Below, piece by piece: positions 6,923 to 13,734 of a stretch of 13,734 bases of DNA. The DNA comes from Synergistaceae bacterium (GTDB lineage: Bacteria > Synergistota > Synergistia > Synergistales > Synergistaceae), in NCBI GenBank assembly GCA_031274115.1, contig JAISQP010000195.1:1-13734 (forward strand). Direction: 5' to 3'. The position numbers and the translations under genes are program-made. The notes beneath the pieces are model-generated. The model was not told the origin of the DNA and did no database searches. It worked only from the letters and a program-made list of their open reading frames with translations. The first letter of the stretch is position 1, and each line of letters begins with the position of its first letter.

Positions 6923-6992
6923 AAAAAACACCCCCCTACTCTATTAAGTGCATATTTTTGCCCCAAAATACAACCGACTTGAAAAAAACGAT

Positions 6993-7010
6993 CGAAAATA
7001 ATTATTTTCG
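6993..7010. repeat. Perfect 18-bp palindrome (operator candidate)
   Basis: CGAAAATAATTATTTTCG is its own reverse complement across all 18 bases, in A/T-rich DNA about 70 bp upstream of the DUF1659-like gene. A TTGAAA lies just to its left on the plus strand, so a promoter may overlap it. The shape fits a dimeric repressor site, but no regulator gene is in the window. Confidence 0.45.
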
Positions 7011-7176
7011 GCTTATTACGCTCAGTTAAAGTCCAAACAGCCGCTGAAAAAACACCCGAAACGCCGGATTTAAACCCCAAAAATCGCCCTCTAGGGAATT
7101 TGTCGGCTGCATACATGGCGCGCTCCCGTCTGGAAGAGACCCGAATAAGCATATTGAAGGCGCGCGGGAAGGATAT

Positions 7177-7323
7177 ATGCCGGCGGTCGACGACCTGCGC
7201 AGGCTCAAGGAGGCGATAAGCGCCATAAACATTCAGGCTGTTGACCTGATGCTCGCGGCGCCCTTGCGGGTGTGGGCGGGACCCGCGGTCTTGAACCTGT
7301 GGTTTTGGGATAACTGGGTATAA
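7177..7323 (+). CDS. Possible 48-residue protein, or fragment of a decayed gene
   Basis: The ORF begins MPAVDDLRRLKEAISAINIQ and ends RVWAGPAVLN, LWFWDNWV before TAA at 7321-7323. A purine-rich GGGAAGGA lies 3 nt before the ATG, which is rather close. The first 30 residues look helical and amphipathic; the end is Trp-rich. The frame stays open upstream of the ATG for more than 80 nt, which would fit the 3' end of a broken gene. No family is recognised. Confidence 0.28.
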   Translation: MPAVDDLRRLKEAISAINIQAVDLMLAAPLRVWAGPAVLNLWFWDNWV

Positions 7324-7367
7324 TCCAGGATTTCAGCAAGAATTCGCGCGATTTTTTGGAATAATGG

Positions 7368-7396
7368 CTGACCTTTCGTCTGTTTAGGGATATAAT
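7368..7396 (+). promoter_or_regulatory. Promoter of the trb operon
   Basis: CTGACC (7368-7373) is followed after 17 bp by a perfect TATAAT (7391-7396). Transcription would start near 7403 and give a leader of about 115 nt to trbB. That leader consists mostly of repeat copy C (7410-7487), so the repeat would be transcribed as the 5' untranslated region. Confidence 0.6.
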
Positions 7397-7409
7397 TTCG
7401 TTAATTTCA

Positions 7410-7487
7410 GGAAACGCTTACGGACACAGAAGCTATCAGGGTTTTAATCTTTACCCTTTAGGCCTCTGACAAATAGATCAGCCTTCT
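7410..7487. repeat. Dispersed repeat, copy C, in the trb leader
   Basis: The left end starts GGAAACGCT like copies A and B, then diverges. The right half (7439-7487) matches 6546-6593 closely and includes the exact 21-bp core at 7452-7472. The right end, reverse-complemented, reads AGAAGGCTGATCTATTTGTC and matches 6406-6423 with one mismatch. It ends about 15 bp before the trbB ribosome site. Confidence 0.6.
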
Positions 7488-7517
7488 AATTGGAAGTTTT
7501 TGAGGTGATGTTTCGCG

Positions 7518-8498
7518 ATGATGTCGGAAGAAGTTCACTCGAGGCTCATAGAGAAGATGCGCAGGGAGTTGGGGAGCGATATCCTGGCGTTTCTCGGTGA
7601 CGACGACGTAACCGAAATAATGCTGAACGACGACGGGGTCGTCTGGGTCAGTAAAATTGGCGTATCCGGCGCGGTCGATACGGGCTTTAAGATGACAGAG
7701 GCCCGGTCCGTATCTTTTTTGGGCACGGTGGCGTCGTTTTATGACAAAACAGTGAATCATTCAAACACCATCATCTCGGAGGTCCTTCCGATAGACGGCT
7801 CCCGCCTGAACGGCGTAGTTCCGCCGACCGTGGAAGCCCCTAGCTTTAACATACGCAAAAAGGCGAAGCGGATATTCACGCTCGACGAGTATATCGCGCA
7901 GGGAAGGATGACCGCGAATGATAAAAAAGTGATACACGACGGGATAGTCAAGCGCAAGAATTTCCTGGTAGCCGGCGCCACCGGGAGCGGAAAGACGACC
8001 TTTACCAACGCGATCCTGAGCGAGATAGGCGGGATAAACCCGTCGCACAGAGTCGTGTCCATGGAGGACACGGCGGAGTTGCAAATACCTCAGAAGAACA
8101 AGGTTCGCATGTACACGGACGAAAACGTCTCCATGCAGCGGCTGCTCTTTTCCGCAATGAGGCAGAGCCCGGACAGGATCATAATTGGGGAGATAAGGAA
8201 CGGCGCCGCTCTGGACCTTCTGAAGAGCTGGAATACAGGACACCCCGGCGGCGTCACCACGCTGCACGCGAACGGCTGCATGGAGGCCCTGTCCAGACTG
8301 GAAATGCTGATTCTGGAGGCGATCCCGAACCCGATGCGGCCTCTTATCGGCCAGGCGCTCGGCATAGTTCTCTTTATCGAAAAATTGGATAAGGGCCCGA
8401 CTCTCACCGAGATAATGGAGGTGCGCGGGTACGATGTCAAAAACGACGAATACGTCGTCGAGTGGATTAAAAAAAAGCCGAACAGCCGTCGGACTTAG
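7518..8498 (+). CDS. trbB: TrbB, VirB11-family ATPase of P-type conjugation
   Basis: 326 residues, normal for TrbB. An N-terminal domain (about 1-130) is followed by a RecA-like ATPase: Walker A GATGSGKTT at 153-161, Walker B-like RIIIGEIR at 220-227, and the TrbB/VirB11 His box GHPGGVTTLHAN at 241-252. The hexameric cytoplasmic ATPase energises assembly of the conjugative pilus and DNA transfer by the type IV secretion system. It is the first gene of the cluster, as in RP4 and in trb-type integrative elements. The ATG at 7518 has GAGGTG 10 nt upstream; a second ATG immediately follows, and an ATG at 7508 is out of frame. The gap of 360 bp before trbC is unusually long for this operon type. 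Confidence 0.95.
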   Translation: MMSEEVHSRLIEKMRRELGSDILAFLGDDDVTEIMLNDDGVVWVSKIGVSGAVDTGFKMTEARSVSFLGTVASFYDKTVNHSNTIISEVLPIDGSRLNGVVPPTVEAPSFNIRKKAKRIFTLDEYIAQGRMTANDKKVIHDGIVKRKNFLVAGATGSGKTTFTNAILSEIGGINPSHRVVSMEDTAELQIPQKNKVRMYTDENVSMQRLLFSAMRQSPDRIIIGEIRNGAALDLLKSWNTGHPGGVTTLHANGCMEALSRLEMLILEAIPNPMRPLIGQALGIVLFIEKLDKGPTLTEIMEVRGYDVKNDEYVVEWIKKKPNSRRT

Positions 8499-8634
8499 AC
8501 GACCATTAATAAAGATGGTATTACTGGTATATAGCATGCGGATACCCCGGTTTAAGCGCCTATACTACAAGTAAAACGCATCTTCATTTTATTATCTCTT
8601 TTGAAAATTAATGTTTTTCTTAGACCCTCAGGCA

Positions 8635-8663
8635 TTGACTTAATTAGACTGATACTGTATTAG
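8635..8663 (+). promoter_or_regulatory. Possible internal promoter before trbC
   Basis: TTGACT (8635-8640) is followed after 17 bp by TATTAG (8658-8663). It could drive trbC and the genes behind it separately from trbB, with a leader of about 190 nt. Support is sequence pattern only. Confidence 0.45.
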
Positions 8664-8705
8664 TGGTTATATGGAAAAAGATGCGGAAATAGAAAAGGAA
8701 AAACT

Positions 8706-8720
8706 CAGAAAGGCTGATTT
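8706..8720 (+). repeat. Isolated end of the dispersed repeat family in the trbB-trbC gap
   Basis: CAGAAAGGCTGATTT matches the GAAAGGCT[A/G]ATTT end motif of copies B and C. No partner end is visible nearby, so it may be a remnant or a chance match over a short length. Confidence 0.35.
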
Positions 8721-8858
8721 GGGGTGATACGTGCGCGAATTTTTTAAAGCTCATTATTAAAGTTCATATTGTGCCGCTGTTAAGTCACGTTGTAAATCGG
8801 CGAATTATTGCAGAATAATGCTTGTGCGTTTTTTAAAATTCTATCGAGGTGATGTATT

Positions 8859-9212
8859 GTGAAAAGAAGTAATATGTCAAGTGTTCTTATGTTTTTGATT
8901 CTCGCGATGACCTTCTTGTTTGCGTTCGGCGATGCGGCGTCCGCGACGACGGCCACGGACGCCATGCCGTGGGAAAGCGGGCTCGCCAAGCTCCAAGCAT
9001 CCCTAACCGGCCCGGTAGCAGGGATCATTTCGCTGATAGCGATTGTCGGAGCTGGGGCGGCGCTGGTTTTTGGCGGCAATATTCAGGGCTTCATGCGCCA
9101 GGCCGTGTATCTCGTCCTCGTGATAGGGCTTGTGGTAGGCGCGTCCAGTTTATTGAAGGCCTTATACAGCGACGCTTCAGCCGTTATTCCGTTTATCGAA
9201 CTTTTGCTTTAA
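8859..9212 (+). CDS. trbC: TrbC, VirB2-family conjugative pilin
   Basis: 117 residues. A signal peptide with a basic start and hydrophobic core ends near the ASA at 27-29. The mature part matches the TrbC pattern: MPWESGLAKLQASLTGPVAG, then two membrane helices (about 51-72 and 80-99) separated by a short loop with FGGNIQGFMR. RP4 TrbC is cleaved and cyclised into the pilus subunit; whether this protein is cyclised is not visible, and no TraF-like peptidase is in the window. The start is GTG at 8859, chosen because GAGGTG lies 8 nt upstream and the frame then opens with the signal peptide; the next ATG (8874) would shorten its basic end. Confidence 0.92.
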   Translation: MKRSNMSSVLMFLILAMTFLFAFGDAASATTATDAMPWESGLAKLQASLTGPVAGIISLIAIVGAGAALVFGGNIQGFMRQAVYLVLVIGLVVGASSLLKALYSDASAVIPFIELLL

Positions 9213-9228
9213 ACTCCGCGGGATCACG

Positions 9229-9582
9229 ATGGCGGAGGAAAAAGTCCGAAAGCTCTCAATCAATCAGAGCATGACGAAGCCGCTTCTCGTGCTTGGGTGC
9301 GACCGGAGCCTTTTTATGTTAAGCAGTTTGGTCTGCGTTTACGTCGGTTTCAATTTGGGAATCGCGAGAGGGAAAATATCTATCGCGCTTCTCTCCGTTG
9401 GGTTGTGGTTTGTCATTCATTTCAGCTTGAGGCTGATGGGCAAGGCGGATCCTCTTATGTTCGAGGTCTTCAAACGCTCCACTCAGTATTCCGACAGGCC
9501 CTTTCACAATCAGTTTTTTATACCGGCGAACAGCTCATTAGGCGCAAAAACCCCCCGCTTTACGAGAGCGAGGTGGTTGTGA
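9229..9582 (+). CDS. trbD: TrbD, VirB3-like inner-membrane conjugation protein
   Basis: 117 residues, with a short cytoplasmic N-terminus, two membrane segments (about 28-45 and 50-68) and a conserved following stretch, ADPLMFEVFKRSTQY, typical of TrbD/VirB3 (DP-x-MFEV). In type IV secretion, VirB3 works with the VirB4 ATPase, which is encoded next (trbE), 3 nt after this stop codon. The ribosome site before the ATG is weak (GGGA), so expression may depend on coupling to trbC, whose stop is 16 nt upstream. The C-terminus is Arg-rich and somewhat longer than in compact VirB3 proteins. Confidence 0.9.
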   Translation: MAEEKVRKLSINQSMTKPLLVLGCDRSLFMLSSLVCVYVGFNLGIARGKISIALLSVGLWFVIHFSLRLMGKADPLMFEVFKRSTQYSDRPFHNQFFIPANSSLGAKTPRFTRARWL

Positions 9583-9585
9583 CCC

Positions 9586-12054
9586 ATGGACGTTCAGATT
9601 GGCTTTGACTCGTATCTTCAATATTATTCCATGATTGAGCCGGGTATCCTGATGCTCAAAAATGGGGCGTACCTCGCCGGGTTTCTCTTTCAGGGTCCCG
9701 ATCTCGAAAGCTCGACGAGCGGCGACGCCGAATGGCTTTCAGCGTCGTTCAACAATGCCGTGAAAAGCCTCGACGAGGGTTGGATGATCCACCAGGTAAT
9801 CGTCAGGATGCCCTCGTCTAAATATCCGGAGGGGTTCTTCGACGAGCCGACAAACGCTCTGATAGATAACGAGCGGCTGATTCAGTTCACGAGAGAGGGC
9901 TCGCATTACGAGTCATTCGCCTATACTTTCCTGACATATCTTCCGCCGAAACATTCCCAAGGCGGTTTTATGAAGAAATTCGGGGATTTTATAATGGGCG
10001 GCGTTCAGGACGCTGGGACTACCTATGTGGAAAGGGACGTAAAGCGCTTCAACGAGTTCGTCTATCGCTTTCAGACCAGCTTTTCACAGACGGTGCGTTT
10101 CAGAAGGCTCTCTTACACTCCTTTCAACGATGAGCTTCTGCGCGCCCTGAATATGATATTAAACCAGAAAAATCACCCGTGTCTTCTGCCTGATCCTCCG
10201 GACGGCATTGACTCGTGGCTCTCGCGCGACGTCGAAAACGGGGAGATACTGATTTACGACGGGCGCGGCGTCGCGGTCCTGAGTCTCGACGGTTTCCCGG
10301 GGTATTCCAGGCCGGGGATTCTGTCGGACATCGGAGAAGTTCCCATGGAGATGGTCTGGTCCTCGCGTTTTATCGTGACAGACCAGCATTACGCCCGCAA
10401 TAAAGTAGCCTCGGACCGCAGGAAGTGGCAGCAGAAGGTCTATCCTTTAATGGCGGCGCTGATGAACAACAACAGCGCTCCGCCAAACCAGTACGCGCTT
10501 CAGATGGTGGACGAGCTGGACGCGGCCATGGCCCTGATCGAACAGGGAAGCATAATATACGGGCACTATACTTCCGTCGTGATCCTGAGGGCAGATGACG
10601 ATGAAACTTTGCAGGCGCGCGTCCGCGAGATCATGAAGCTCTTCGAGCGGCACGGCTTCTCGGTAAGGCTCGAGAGGACAAACGCGCTGGAAGCCTTTCT
10701 CGGCGCGCTGCCGGGGCATGGCCGTGAAAACGTCAGAAAGCCGTTCCTTCACAGCCTGAACTACTCCGACCTCGCTCCGCTGTCGCATCAGTGGTCCGGC
10801 GCCGAGTTCTGCCCCAGCCCTCCGCCGAACTTCCCGCCGAACAGCCCTCCGCTCATTCAGGCCGCGACCGTCGGGAGCACTCCGTTTCGGCTCAATCTGC
10901 ACGTGGACGATGTTGGGCACACGCTCATCATGGGCCCGACGGGCGCGGGAAAATCGACCCTCCTGGCGATGCTCGCTTCTCAGTTCGAGCGCTACAAGGA
11001 CTCGCAGGTCTTCGTCTTCGACAAGGGCCTGTCTATGTTCGCCCTGACCGCTTCCTGCGAGGACGCCGTTCACTACGACATAGGCGCGATCGCCGAGAAG
11101 GGCGGTTTCTGTCCGCTTGCCGATCTGGACAAAGATGAGGACAGAGGCTGGGCGTCGGACTATATCGACTCGCTCCTGGAGCTCCAACTCGAGGACAACA
11201 AGGGCGATTTCGCGGGGGCTGAGGATCGGAACCTGATCCGTGAGGCCATAAACGTGCTCGCTAACTCGACTTCCAGGAGCGAGGACCGCTCGATGACGTC
11301 TTTCATAAGTACCGTGCAGTCCTCGACCGTGCGGAACCTGCTCTCTTACTACCAGATCGGGAGCGGCGTCGCCGGCGATTTTATTGACGGAAGGAAAAAC
11401 GACATCCAGTACAAAAGCCTCGTGACGTTCGAGATAGAGGAACTCATGCAGTACGGCAAAAACGTCGTCGTTCCCGTCCTTCTTTTCCTGTTTCGCCAGA
11501 TAGGAAAGCGCCTCACCGGACGGCCTTCGCTTCTGATAATCGACGAGGCCTGGCTTGCCTTGAGCAATCCTGTCTTCGCAAGCAAGATAAAGGAGTGGCT
11601 GAAGGTCCTCCGCAAGGCGAATTGCGCCGTCGTCATGGCCACTCAGAACGTTTCCGACATCGCGGAGAGTTCGATAACGAGCGCCTTAGTCGAGTCCTGC
11701 CCGACGAAGATATTTCTCCCTAACCCGGACGCCAGAAACGAGCAGTCCGCGGAGCTTTACCGGAGGATATTCGGCTTGAACGACAAACAGATTCAGCTTA
11801 TATCGAGCGCGACCCGCAAGAGGCAATATTACCTCGCGAGCCCCGCCGGCAGAAAACTTTTCGAGCTTGGCCTCGGGCCGGTCGCGCTCTCTTTTGTCGG
11901 GGCGGGCGCAAAGGAGGACATCGCCAGGATAAAAGAACTGCTGGGCAAATACGGCGATGTGTGGCCCTACTACTGGCTTGTGGAAAGAGGCCAGGAGAAA
12001 GCCGCCCAGGGGTGGATGAACGGCTATAAAGCCAAACACGAGGCGTCCGCGTGA
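9586..12054 (+). CDS. trbE: TrbE, VirB4-family ATPase of P-type conjugation
   Basis: 822 residues, full length for TrbE. The N-terminal CagE/TrbE/VirB4 domain covers roughly residues 1-420. A FtsK/TraG-like ATPase follows, with Walker A GPTGAGKST at 450-458 and Walker B LLIIDEAW at 649-656, including Asp653 and Glu654. A conserved MATQNVSDI stretch comes after Walker B. This inner-membrane ATPase powers pilin extraction and substrate transport and interacts with the VirB3-like TrbD. The ATG at 9586 has GAGGTGG about 9 nt upstream, located inside the end of trbD. Its stop overlaps the trbJ start by one base (TGATG). No damage is visible. Confidence 0.96.
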   Translation: MDVQIGFDSYLQYYSMIEPGILMLKNGAYLAGFLFQGPDLESSTSGDAEWLSASFNNAVKSLDEGWMIHQVIVRMPSSKYPEGFFDEPTNALIDNERLIQFTREGSHYESFAYTFLTYLPPKHSQGGFMKKFGDFIMGGVQDAGTTYVERDVKRFNEFVYRFQTSFSQTVRFRRLSYTPFNDELLRALNMILNQKNHPCLLPDPPDGIDSWLSRDVENGEILIYDGRGVAVLSLDGFPGYSRPGILSDIGEVPMEMVWSSRFIVTDQHYARNKVASDRRKWQQKVYPLMAALMNNNSAPPNQYALQMVDELDAAMALIEQGSIIYGHYTSVVILRADDDETLQARVREIMKLFERHGFSVRLERTNALEAFLGALPGHGRENVRKPFLHSLNYSDLAPLSHQWSGAEFCPSPPPNFPPNSPPLIQAATVGSTPFRLNLHVDDVGHTLIMGPTGAGKSTLLAMLASQFERYKDSQVFVFDKGLSMFALTASCEDAVHYDIGAIAEKGGFCPLADLDKDEDRGWASDYIDSLLELQLEDNKGDFAGAEDRNLIREAINVLANSTSRSEDRSMTSFISTVQSSTVRNLLSYYQIGSGVAGDFIDGRKNDIQYKSLVTFEIEELMQYGKNVVVPVLLFLFRQIGKRLTGRPSLLIIDEAWLALSNPVFASKIKEWLKVLRKANCAVVMATQNVSDIAESSITSALVESCPTKIFLPNPDARNEQSAELYRRIFGLNDKQIQLISSATRKRQYYLASPAGRKLFELGLGPVALSFVGAGAKEDIARIKELLGKYGDVWPYYWLVERGQEKAAQGWMNGYKAKHEASA

Positions 12055-12947
12055 TGAAAAAACGAAGCCGGGCCCTTTCGATATGCCTGCTTGGTTTTAT
12101 TTTTTGGAGCGCGAGCCTGCCGCCGGCGTATTCCGGCGATATATCGAAAGTATGGAGCGCGTACACGCAAGCCCAGGATATACTCAGTACCGCCCAAAGC
12201 GCCGGAAGAGCGCTTACTGTCGCAGAGCAGGCGGAGATAGACGGGCTCGTCGCGGAGGTGGAGGCAAGCGTGGCGGAATCGGCGAAGGATGAGAAAACGG
12301 CGGAGATTATAGAGGCCGCCATTAAGGCCGTTATCACTACGGTTGACGGGTTTATAAAGGGAAAAAAAGACGACTTGCGCGACATGGCGAAAGACGAGTT
12401 GAACGAGAGCAGGGAGAAACTCGCAAAGGACCACGATCCCCTGGAAGACGTGGTGTGGAACGATATGACGGCGAAAATTGACGGTCTTTTCAAATCCCTT
12501 TCCGCGGCCGACGCACTCACTTTCGCGGCGGCGGCTGATTTCGAGAGGCGATTCGAGGAGAAATATCCTGGGTATGAAACCCCCAATTCCGGAGATTTTG
12601 CCGGAGAGTTTAAAAAGCGCGCGGACGACTGGCAGGATTACGCCTTTGAGGAGTTGGCCGCGAACAATGTCGAGGCGCTCGACGCAAAGGACAACCTGCA
12701 GGAGCTGATGAACGAGCTCAACGGCGCGTCGCTCTCCGCGTACGGCTACATGCAGCTTTTGCAGGCGCGCAATCAGATTTATCTCTTTGCCGCCGAGGAA
12801 GTCGTGAATCTCCGGCTCGATGTAGCGAGGAGGATTGAAGCTCGCGCGAGGTTCATCTCGAACAGGGAGCAGAAAAAAATCTACGGGCAGGCGGCGTTCG
12901 AGCAGGCCGTGAAATGGCGCGCGCAGAGCGGGGGTAGAGGCTATTGA
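12054..12947 (+). CDS. trbJ: TrbJ-like (VirB5-type) periplasmic conjugation protein, first copy
   Basis: 297 residues from the ATG at 12054, which overlaps the trbE stop by one base; a GTG at 12051 is the alternative start. A signal peptide (residues 1 to about 27) is followed by a mostly helical, charged, coiled-coil-like protein. The C-terminal part resembles TrbJ: LQELMNELN, then a YMQLLQARNQI segment and a long helix. TrbJ corresponds to VirB5, a minor pilus-tip or periplasmic component in contact between mating cells. It aligns along its second half with the next gene: ERFEE..PGY, WQDY, LAANN.EA, Q..NQI and RLD..R.IEA are shared. The region at about 30-110 is not present in the second copy and makes this one longer than typical TrbJ. 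Confidence 0.72.
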   Translation: MKKRSRALSICLLGFIFWSASLPPAYSGDISKVWSAYTQAQDILSTAQSAGRALTVAEQAEIDGLVAEVEASVAESAKDEKTAEIIEAAIKAVITTVDGFIKGKKDDLRDMAKDELNESREKLAKDHDPLEDVVWNDMTAKIDGLFKSLSAADALTFAAAADFERRFEEKYPGYETPNSGDFAGEFKKRADDWQDYAFEELAANNVEALDAKDNLQELMNELNGASLSAYGYMQLLQARNQIYLFAAEEVVNLRLDVARRIEARARFISNREQKKIYGQAAFEQAVKWRAQSGGRGY

Positions 12948-13734
12948 TCCGGCTGTCGGGCAAAAATGGCGCCAAAAGGGCGAGGTTTGTCTTGCGCGCG
13001 CTTCTTGCCGCTGTTTTCATTTCCGCCCTGATTCCAGGCGGCGGTTTTTTCATGGGCGTCTGCGAGGCCGGCGGTATCTCCGATCTCGAACAGAGGATCG
13101 CCGCCGTAACAGCGATGGTCGCGTCAACTACCACGGACATCTACGCTTTTTTAAAACCCATTTTGTCCGATGAGCAAGATATTTATAGTTATGAACAGCA
13201 ACTTGACAAGATGGTCGAAGATTATTACGAGAAGGATCATGAGAGGCTGGAGAATGAACACATAGTCTGGACCGACCAGACGGACGAGATAGAGGAGCTT
13301 TACGGGGGGCTTTCCTCGAGCGGCGCGCTCTCGTTTGCCCAATCCGTCGATATGGAGAGGTTCGAGGAGCAAAACCCGGGATATAGGCAGGCTCAGGACG
13401 GATATACGGACTTCAGCGAGGAGTATAAAGAGAGAATCGAAGGGTGGCAGGAGTACATAAAGGGAGTCCTAGCGGCGAACAACAGCGAAGCCGAGGGCAT
13501 CCGGCAGTCCCTTGAAACGATAGAAGAGCTGAAAGAGGCGTCGGACAGCGCCGGGTATTACCGTAAGGCGATGCAGGCTGGCAATCAGATCGCCAATTTC
13601 GTGAACCAGGAGTTCGACAGGCTGAGGATAGATATTCAGAGGAATATAGAGGCGGAGACCAAATACGCCTTGAACGAGCAGCAGGAGAGGACCGACATTC
13701 AGTCCGCCTTCGAGGGAGCGATTAAATCATGGAA
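12944..13734 (+). CDS. trbJ: TrbJ-like conjugation protein, second copy (3' end outside the window)
   Basis: An open frame from 12944 to the window edge, 263 full codons, with no stop. The proposed start is TTG at 12944, overlapping the previous stop by 4 bases (TTGA). An in-frame TAG lies three codons upstream, so translation cannot begin earlier. GGGGGT lies 8 nt before it. The frame then gives a perfect signal peptide: basic MIRLSGKNGAKRARF, a hydrophobic core, and probable cleavage after CEA (residue 42). The rest is helical and TrbJ-like, with AMQAGNQIANFVNQEFDRLR near the C-terminal part, the best TrbJ signature in the window. The next genes expected in this operon type are trbL, trbF, trbG and trbI. 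Confidence 0.8.
   Translation, partial: MIRLSGKNGAKRARFVLRALLAAVFISALIPGGGFFMGVCEAGGISDLEQRIAAVTAMVASTTTDIYAFLKPILSDEQDIYSYEQQLDKMVEDYYEKDHERLENEHIVWTDQTDEIEELYGGLSSSGALSFAQSVDMERFEEQNPGYRQAQDGYTDFSEEYKERIEGWQEYIKGVLAANNSEAEGIRQSLETIEELKEASDSAGYYRKAMQAGNQIANFVNQEFDRLRIDIQRNIEAETKYALNEQQERTDIQSAFEGAIKSW

Larger units (their letters stand above)
6932..7517. other. Intergenic region between the DUF1659-like gene and trbB
   Basis: About 585 bp with the DUF1659-like gene reading away to the left and trbB to the right. It contains a perfect 18-bp palindrome (6993-7010), a possible 48-codon ORF (7177-7323), a promoter with a perfect -10 (7368-7396) and repeat copy C (7410-7487). Several short frames on both strands around 7026-7232 are open but unrecognised. 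Confidence 0.6.
8499..8858. other. 360-bp A/T-rich gap inside the trb operon
   Basis: No convincing gene. It contains a promoter-like site (8635-8663) and a dispersed-repeat end, AGAAAGGCTGATTT (8707-8720). An 18-codon frame (8671-8727, MEKDAEIEKEKLRKADLG) has no ribosome site and overlaps that repeat end. After it comes GTG CGC GAA TTT, a frame of only nine codons. The base composition is more A/T-rich than the flanking genes, which fits an insertion between trbB and trbC. Confidence 0.55.

Noticed and set aside
8577..8686. An 8-bp inverted match CGCATCTT / AAGATGCG within the trbB-trbC gap
   Set aside because: Short arms about 94 bp apart are expected by chance in this much sequence.
8671..8727. 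An 18-codon ORF after the promoter-like site in the trbB-trbC gap
   Set aside because: It has no ribosome site, and its end overlaps a dispersed-repeat motif; a leader peptide is not supported.
10447..11187. A 246-codon minus-strand frame within trbE, and others at 7761-8537 and 11798-12586 within trb genes
   Set aside because: They are antisense to clearly conserved ATPase or TrbJ coding sequence and give Arg-rich, non-family translations.

Overview
The window looks like chromosomal DNA of a diderm bacterium of the phylum Synergistota (relatives of Cloacibacillus and Synergistes). The best evidence is the C-terminus of the large surface protein at 3240-6383: a Gly-Gly-Gly-Cys-Asp-Ala-Gly motif, a short Ala/Leu membrane segment and a Lys-rich tail, which is the SYNERG-CTERM sorting pattern of that phylum. 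Moderately high G+C, frequent ATA isoleucine codons and a P-type (trb) conjugation apparatus, which spans two membranes, fit this. The genus is inference.

Layout. Positions 1-1918 (minus strand) hold a two-gene operon for a heterodimeric ABC exporter of the BmrC/BmrD (YheI/YheH) or TM287/288 type. The second gene is cut by the window edge, and a promoter lies at 1947-1975. A tRNA-Asn (GTT) follows at 2254-2329, with a good promoter and a strong intrinsic terminator. From 2397 to 3239 there is no secure gene: I see a promoter-like site with a hairpin and tandem repeat, a possible 31-codon ORF, an inverted-repeat element and one copy of a dispersed repeat. Positions 3240-6383 encode a 1047-residue secreted surface protein with two beta-helix blocks of Pmp-like FxxN / GGA[I/V] repeats, a Thr-Pro linker and the SYNERG-CTERM anchor.

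Positions 6384-7517 are a patchwork: hairpins, copies of a small MITE-like repeat family, a minus-strand gene with a DUF1659-like N-terminus and an abnormal run-on C-terminus, a perfect 18-bp palindrome, a possible small ORF and a promoter for the next operon.

From 7518 to the right edge runs a conjugation (mating-pair formation) operon in the order trbB, trbC, trbD, trbE, trbJ, then a second trbJ-like gene cut by the edge. This is the trbBCDEJ... order known from integrative conjugative elements. TrbB and TrbE are the ATPases, TrbC the pilin, TrbD the VirB3-like inner-membrane partner, and the TrbJ proteins the VirB5-like periplasmic components. The most unusual points are the tandem divergent trbJ pair, the repeat family clustered at gene borders (including the trb leader), and the adhesin-like protein beside the conjugation genes. 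I see no relaxase, coupling protein or integrase, so the mobile element, if it is one, extends beyond the window. I found no convincing wholly new system.
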